Positions 57,963 through 64,000 of a DNA stretch of 64,000 nt are shown piece by piece. The position numbers were made by a program, and so were the translations under genes. Positions within the stretch are counted from its first letter, which is position 1. Each line of letters opens with the position of its first letter. The notes beneath the pieces were generated by a model. It did not search any database and had not been told where the DNA came from. It was given only the letters and a program-made list of their open reading frames with translations. Location: NCBI GenBank assembly GCA_001642005.1, contig LWCA01000062.1, positions 1 through 64,000 on the forward strand, written 5' to 3'. This DNA is from Intoshia linei. Its lineage: Eukaryota > Orthonectida > Rhopaluridae.

Positions 57963-58230
57963 ATGTCAAATATCGATAATCGAGAAACAGTAAACCCATC
58001 GACCTCTCCCGTTAATTCAAATACCTACTTTCAAAGATATAAAGACCCGGAATTGAGATCACAACAATATCTGTTGGAAAATGATACTGAGGGACTATTT
58101 AAGGTGACGTTCGTATAATCGCACTTAATATTAATTTTAGTCACTCACATGTTCGCTTATGGAAGATATGCCAGTCAATTTGCGTCAATATATTATTGAT
58201 TGGCTCCAAACCAGAAAGTTGACAGTTTAA
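57963..58230 (+). CDS. Small protein with RIIa/Dpy-30-like motif
   Basis: Exons 57963-58103 and 58141-58230 with a 37-nt intron give 76 residues. The N-terminus is polar (MSNIDNRETVNPSTS). The rest, YLLENDTEGLFKSLTCSLME then DMPVNLRQYIIDWLQTR, follows the pattern of RIIa/Dpy-30-type dimerisation motifs (YL....I..LF..L...L....P.....I...L). Proteins with only this motif are common in cilia and in A-kinase anchoring. With RSPH1 present, a ciliary role is possible but unproven. The P-x-x-P/DP turn is not perfect, so the assignment is tentative. Confidence 0.55.
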
Positions 58231-58422
58231 TAAATTAGTTATTAGTTTTGTTTCAATGTTGTATATTATAAATTTTCAAGTAAGCAAGTTGACATATATT
58301 GTTTTTACTATAAGGGAATATTCTTAAATCCAACCATTTTTACCAACTCTAATAAAAATACTTAGAAAACGAAGAAGACTACTAAATCATAATATAAAAT
58401 ATTTCTAGGATTTTATAATTAA
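58231..58422. other. Short spacer, no gene
   Basis: AT-rich sequence between the RIIa-like gene and a Helitron-like terminus. Confidence 0.35.
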
Positions 58423-58820
58423 CTAGATTGACTGTTTTGTATTACGTAAAAACAGCACCTAGCTCTGCCGAGGGAGGACTTCTAATTCTACCAAAAAATA
58501 AATTCAATAATAAAATCTTAATTAAAATTTTTACTCTATATTAATAAAATAGTTTGGAAATAAAAAAAATGAATATTATAATACTTTTTTGATCGTGAAG
58601 GCCTCACTTATTCAGATTTAAATTTTTTGTGTATCTTAACAGGATACAACTACCAGCATTAATTTTTTTAAATTCTAGGGCTGTTTTCATTTTAAAAAAA
58701 TGGTAATGTGGGTTTTGATCGTGAAAATTATTTTTTTTGAGGTTTCTATTCTTGATAATGTTTATGATTAAGAAAATTTTAGAATATATTTCATTTTTAA
58801 AACAAATCATTTAAAGAAGT
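58423..58820 (-). mobile_element. Helitron-like element, 3' end copy (minus)
   Basis: CTAG at 58423-58426 adjoins the hairpin ttgactgttttgtattacgtaaaaacag and then agctctgccgaggg, the family 3' end in minus orientation. The 5' end is lost. The open frame at 58604-58810 is repeat sequence. Confidence 0.55.
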
Positions 58821-59099
58821 CATTCCTAAACTTGCATTTCACATTACCTTTTAATTCCCACTTTATTTTATTTGGTTAGCATTTTTTAAAAACAATTTTG
58901 TGATCCCATTTATTCAATTTACTAGATATAATGAGTGTATAATCTTAAAAATAAAGACAAAATTGTCAAAATAGCTTAAATTCCATAAAAAATAAAATTG
59001 AAGGCACATGGTAATTCGATAATTATCGTTTATATATTTATTTCAATGTGGGTACAATTCACCCGACATATGGTTTTAAAGTGCTGAGTCCGATAATCA

Positions 59100-60160
59100 T
59101 TTACTTATATAAAAATGAATGTGTGTAATCTTTTATTGAAAAAATTGACAGCCGTATGATTAAAACCACAATTTTTAATACCGTTCCTAGGACGTGTTTT
59201 ATCTATTTTTTAGTCTCAGAATTTGAGCCCTTCAGGGTAAAAACCCAATTTCGCCTTTTGTTTAAAAACAAATCAGCCAAAATTTTAATAAAACATACAT
59301 TCTAAAACGCGTTTTAAAATCATTAACATTTTTGTTAATCTCAGTCTCAGAAACGCATACCTTCATGGTCAAAAGCCAAAATTACCTTTTGTTTTAAAAA
59401 TGAAACATAACCTAAAATTTTCTTAATCGTAAATTCTGGGATAGTTTTTAAAATCATAAACGGAAATCTCAAAAAAGAAAATTTTCACGATGAAAACCCA
59501 ACATTACTATTTTTTTTAAATAAAAACAGCCTTAGAATTTAAAAAAAAAATTACAGATGGTAGCTGTATCCTGTTAAAACACATAAAAAATTTCAATCTG
59601 AATAAGTGACGCTTTCACGGTCAAAAAAGTACTTTAATATTCATTTTTTTTATTTCGAAACTATTTTATTAAAACAAATAATTTGAAATAATTAATGGCC
59701 CTACAATTAAAAAGAAAGATTATTCTGATAGAGCTTATTCCATTTGATATAAATACAAAATTTCAACCCCAGAAGCCTATGCATTCCGGTGAAAAATAAT
59801 TTTTAATATATTGTCGACCAATATTTTTCAAATGTTGGATTAAAATTAAAAATAACCAACCTACAATTTAATAAAAAAATTTGTATTGAACGTCGACACA
59901 TTTCCAATAAATAAATATTGGTGGAAATCTATATAATTGATTCAATCGGGATTTTTTTCATTCTCAAATTCTCATTTTCAAAACATTTTGTTACAAATAT
60001 AAACTACAACAACGAAACTAAAAATAATACAACTTTGTTATCATCATTTTTATTACAATGCTTTGCAATATTGGTAAAATTCACTTGAACTATGTTTATA
60101 GAGTGCTGATTCCGTTAATTATTGATTAAATTGGTACTGATTCAGTAAATAAACTTTCTA
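59100..60160 (+). mobile_element. Helitron-like element, decayed plus copy
   Basis: It starts with a 5'-like segment (atttacttatataaaaatg at about 59110). The body matches the family through to ttaattattgattaaattggtactga near 60140. The terminal hairpin is absent. Confidence 0.45.
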
Positions 60161-61653
60161 GTTTCTAGGTCCTTACGACACCGTCGGTTTCGGTTCACGG
60201 TCTACACGACAATACTAATTTTAAATTACATGCATTAATTCTATATTTGTTACAAATTTTTACATTTTACTATGAAAATAAAGTTTAAATTAAACTTTTT
60301 AGGGAAAAATTTCGATGTTGAGTGGCCGGGTCCAAACTCAATCAATTTGAATAATTTTTTCAGGAAAGTGATCACCAATAATCCTAATGGTGAAAAATAC
60401 TCTTTGATCTTTGAATATGGTAATCACCCTACTGAATATATATTATCACATTGAAAATGACAATAAGTTTTTACAATTTAATTTTTTGGAATTTATGCTA
60501 TTTATGACAATTATTAGGATTGTACCTGTTTTTACTTTATTTTTAATATTATATACACATTCTGTCTAATAAATTAAAAAAATGGGATCAAAAAATCGTT
60601 TTAAAATTGTTAACATTGACAAAAATGTTAACAAAATAAAATGAGAAAAATTCACTTTAAATTAAAGGGTAATGTGAAATGACGACCCATAGTCAAAAAA
60701 TGTTTGGGAACCATTACCTTAAAAGATTGATAATAGTGAATGTACCCTTTTTAAGTAAGAATTCATTTTTTGGATAGAATTAAAAAAGTTGGTCCTAAAC
60801 AAAGCTAGCTGCTGTTATTTAAATGTAGTTTTCAATTTAATGAAATTTTTCCATTTTCTTTAATTCATTCAATGAAAGAATGAATTAATTAAATGAAAGG
60901 AAAATATTTATCCTTTAAACAAAAAACATTCACCAATGTGTCTAGCATTTTTTCCAATAGCGCAAAATAAAAATTGCATGTAAAATTAAACCTTACTTAA
61001 ATAAAGTAAAAATTTATAAAAATGCGACTCTCGAAATTAAAAAAATATATTTTTAAAATGCTCAGTCAGTTTTTTTTAGCTCAGAAGGCAAATTTCAACT
61101 TCAGTAATTTGTATTTTAAAAACACAAATTACCCTCTTTTGAAAAATGAAAAAAACAGTAATCATAGAATTAAAAAAAATATAGCTAATAGTTTTTCCGA
61201 TTAACATATAAAAAACTAAACATCAGAAAATATCGGCTTAACCGCAAAAAAGACACTTTTCTTATTTTTTACTGATTATGAAAATTAGTTCGGTTCTCAC
61301 AATATTAAGACATAATTTGTATGTGTTAAATGAATTCTACACATTTGATGTAAATAATATTAATAGTGTATTTAGCATAAACATACATCCATTTCTAATC
61401 CTCCCTATAGAACTAATCATAGCCATGGGGAATAGATAGTCAATAGAATTATAATTCTTCATTAAATTCAATCGATGACATAATAGATAATTTGGACTAA
61501 TTCTTAAAAAAGTTCATAAAAATAATGTGTATTAAAAAAGAATTAACTTAATATCTGTCAATAAATTTCAGTTAAGACGTTAACAGTTTATTCAATATTC
61601 GAATGAGTTTGAATTTTGTCATAATCATAAAATGAAATAAATGAAAATTTAAT
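60161..61653. other. Intergenic with dispersed repeats
   Basis: About 60450-60600 matches 22245-22400, and about 60780-60830 holds a remnant of the Helitron-like 3' region. Open frames at 60272-60454 and 61022-61204 sit in repeat-like sequence with no family resemblance and are not called. Confidence 0.4.
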
Positions 61654-63098
61654 TTACAAATATCTTCTAGTAATAAATCGTTTATTACCTCGGGGTTTAT
61701 AATTTCTTACATCATTATTTTGATCATTAACATATCTTTGTGTAATTGGTTCCACATATCGATGAGGTGATTCAAAAGAGTCTTGCCGCGTATTGTACCC
61801 TCTATTACCACGATACTGAGGACTATCGAATCTACCCCGAGAATTTTGAAAACCTCTATTTTGATGAGATTTATGCTGTTGCATTCCACTAGAGCCTTGT
61901 CGGTTCTGAAACTTTGGCATATTGGCTGCAGCAACTTCTTCAATGTTTAGTTGATTCACTCGCCCCCCTCGGTCGGGTATCTAAAATACTAAATAGTTAC
62001 ATTTAAAATTGATATAATTACATAAATATAGTTAATATTCATTTTCTTTACGTCGGATTCAATTTTTTTATAAGACATAGAAATGCTTTGAAAGTCTAAA
62101 AAATGTAAATCTAAATATCACGTTATTATTCACCTTGCCTTGCAGCTAAACATTCATAAACGTTAATATTTGTATCGTATAATTTCATTTTATGGGTAAA
62201 CCTACTAGCTAATTTGTCAATCTTGGCTTGATCAATATTCTAACAATAAATCAATTTTAAAAATTAAAAAAACAAACAATGCCGTCATTCCCCTCCACAA
62301 ATACACTTTGTGTAATAAAATAACGTTTTTTCATCATTTCACAACGAATTTTGTAATAACGTGAATATTTTTCGCAAGAATCAAAAAGCAATTTTTCAAA
62401 CGATTCCAAGTCGTTCATGTTTATCATATTAAAATTAGAAATGGCACTTTTCTGTATTTTCAGGTTTTGTAGCTAACATTATATGGCATTAAAAAATTTT
62501 AAAAATAATACTTTTATCAATACATCCACATATAATGTATACCTGGTTAATTAATACATCCGCACCGTTTGGAGCAAACAAGATTTCAGATATTTTAAAA
62601 GGTAATTCGGTTTGGTTAATTTTAGTTAGTAAAGATTGACATTCATCAAATACAACGTCATCCATATTTTGTAATTTGGTTTTTGTATGCAATTTTTCCA
62701 TTAAAACTTGTCCGGCTTTTAATATTAAGAAATCTAATTTTAACATCATAATAAATTCAAACTAACAAACCGAGTAGTTCAAAAAAAAACACATGAGGTT
62801 CTTGGTTTTGGTCTATATCGCGTAGATATTCACCATTAACAAAATTTTCATCTATAAATTTAAGGAAAAAAGGAATGGCACTTTTGGTGTTAATATTTTC
62901 AAATTTAATTTTTTTATAAGTTGTGTATTCCAAAATAAAATGTAAGGCTTTATAATATTCAGTAGAATCTGAACATTTTGTAAATTTTTGAGCATCATTT
63001 GCAAATTCTTTCGTATATCTAATCGAAAATTACATATTTAGTTTAAATTACCCAATTTCTTTCAATATACGTTCAATTCTCTTCCAATTCATTGTCAT
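61654..63098 (-). CDS. FAM98: FAM98-family protein
   Basis: FAM98 proteins are subunits of the animal tRNA-ligase (RTCB) complex and bind RNA. Exons are 63052-63098, 62771-63018, 62543-62733, 62305-62472, 62134-62239, 62052-62095 and 61654-61980, giving 376 residues with consistent phases. The N-terminus (MTMNWKRIERILKEIGYTKE) fits the calponin-homology-like start of the family. The diagnostic central blocks are KYSRYYKIRCEMMKKR, then INVYECLAARQDF and IPDRGGRVNQLN, matching LLAARQDL and VPDRGGRPNEI of FAM98A/B. The tail (last about 100 residues) is rich in Arg, Gly, Asn and Gln (GFQNSRGRF, YRGNRGYN), a short RG-type RNA-binding tail. The start is 183 bp from the NACA start on the opposite strand. 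Confidence 0.88.
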
Positions 63099-63281
63099 TA
63101 TATTTCAAATATAATATTTAACAATATTTTAAAATTTAAATGTTTACGTTAAATGTTTAATTTTAAAATAAAATATAGTTTATTGTGAAAAATTGATACT
63201 AAATAGTGAGCGAAAAAATAATTATCATCAAGATTTATATCATAGATTAAATTTTCTAAAATAACTACAATTTTTTAAAAA
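63099..63281. promoter_or_regulatory. 183-bp divergent promoter region FAM98 / NACA
   Basis: AT-rich spacer between two oppositely directed start codons. No unmistakable motif is seen. Confidence 0.4.
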
Positions 63282-64000
63282 ATGACTAGCATTGAAGAAA
63301 CCGCACCTGAATTGGAAAACATTGAAACTACAGTATAAAATATAAATATATATGACAATTATTTATAATTCTAGGAAACAAACAACGTGAAAGACAAAAT
63401 TAAACAATCCAAAGGAGAAAAAAAATCGAGAAAAATTATATCTAAATTGGGTATTTTTGTTTAAAATTTAATTAATTTTATGTAGGATTAAAGCAAGTGC
63501 ATGATGTTATGAGGTTGGTTATTACCCGCTCAAAAAACATGAAATTTGTGATCAACAATCCTGAAGTATATAAATCTTCTAATGGCGTATACGTTGTTAT
63601 AGGGGAAGCTAAGGCATTTATATTACATTATTTATCTACACATTCCAATAGGTTGAAGACATGAATCAAAATTTATCTATGGCCGCTGCAGAACGATTAA
63701 AAAATACATTACCAAGTATTTCCAACGAAGAAGCTAAATCAGAAGAATGTACTAAAATTAAAAAGCCTAGTGAAGAGGATATACCAGAGTTGGTTACAGT
63801 CAAGAAAGAACCAGAGATTGACGAAGTACTGGACGAGGAAGGGTTAGATCCCAAAGAAATTGAACTTGTTATGAAACAAGTCAATGTTTCCAGAAATGTT
63901 GCTGTCCGAGCTTTAAAAGAAAATAGTGGAGACATCGTCAATGCCATTGTGGTATGATTTATTTTTTCTTTATATACCTTTCTATTTTTAGTCACTTACT
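63282..64000 (+). CDS. NACA: Nascent polypeptide-associated complex subunit alpha, 3' end beyond window
   Basis: NAC-alpha binds nascent chains at the ribosome with NAC-beta. Exons are 63282-63332, 63375-63450, 63486-63613, 63652-63951 and a last one from 63992. The NAC domain has [40 protein letters not shown] and [14 protein letters not shown]. The C-terminal UBA domain has [20 protein letters not shown] and [15 protein letters not shown], followed by SLT, similar to NAIMELTM in relatives. The 38-nt intron after 63613 has a GC donor (AAG|gcattt) and a normal AG acceptor; the frame requires it. The middle is acidic. The gene is cut by the window edge only a few codons from its expected stop. 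Confidence 0.93.

Noticed and set aside
60272-60454. 60-codon open frame MKIKFKLNFLGKNF
   Set aside because: It runs into a dispersed repeat shared with 22245-22400. The apparent gene-like composition is not backed by any family.
1-64000. CRISPR arrays, operons, ribosome binding sites, tRNA or rRNA genes
   Set aside because: The window is clearly eukaryotic with spliced genes. No spaced direct-repeat array, cloverleaf or rRNA segment was recognised by eye, though a tRNA scan was not possible.

Overview
This window comes from a small, very AT-rich animal-type nuclear genome. Most genes are broken by tiny introns (about 31-45 nt), nearly all GT..AG. Animal-type single-copy genes are present: a daughterless/E-protein bHLH factor, Oxr1/TLDc, PNISR, FAM98, dymeclin, TIPRL. 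A radial-spoke gene (RSPH1) implies motile 9+2 cilia. DNA transposons of animal type (hAT, Tc1/mariner, Tigger/pogo, PIF/Harbinger-like, Helitron-like) fill the spaces between genes and the few long introns. A compact, derived invertebrate such as an orthonectid-like or other miniaturised spiralian would fit, but the taxon is inference. Three single N positions (about 4337, 4872, 26214) mark scaffold joins.

Layout. 1-5.9 kb: Helitron-like repeats, then a minus-strand phosphofructokinase gene with a repeat-filled intron and a duplicated assembly block. 6.06-6.5 kb: RNA polymerase II subunit RPB9 (minus). 9.9-10.9 kb: RSPH1. 12.3-19 kb: a hAT MITE, a Q/N-rich gene with one long intron, a 93-bp minisatellite and a small CUE-domain gene. 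20-28.7 kb is transposon territory: a full-length Helitron-like copy holding a Tigger element, several hAT elements, and a Tc1 element inside a hAT-like repeat. 29-44.7 kb is the gene-rich core: UFD1 (5' part), OXR1-like, mL50, CWC27, an anamorsin-like protein, TIPRL, PNISR and MAGOH. 45.9-48.1 kb: a mariner with a hAT nested in it. 48.65-51.2 kb: the E-protein gene. 51.5-52.1 kb: a small unknown gene. 54.6-56.5 kb: dymeclin. 57.2-58.2 kb: a divergent pair of small genes. 58.4-61 kb: repeats. 61.65-64 kb: FAM98 and NAC-alpha, the latter leaving the window.

The genes are mostly housekeeping: splicing (CWC27, PNISR, MAGOH), transcription (RPB9), translation and protein quality (mL50, NACA, UFD1), Golgi (DYM), signalling (TIPRL), tRNA-ligase complex (FAM98), glycolysis (PFK). 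Six neighbouring pairs are head-to-head with 95-504 bp between start codons, suggesting shared bidirectional promoters.

The most interesting item is the E-protein gene. It carries two alternative exons for the second half of its bHLH domain, with identical start and end phases, an E12/E47-like mutually exclusive arrangement. Also notable are genes that seem to lose their 3' ends next to transposons (MAGOH, UFD1), and intact 8-bp target duplications around several hAT MITEs.
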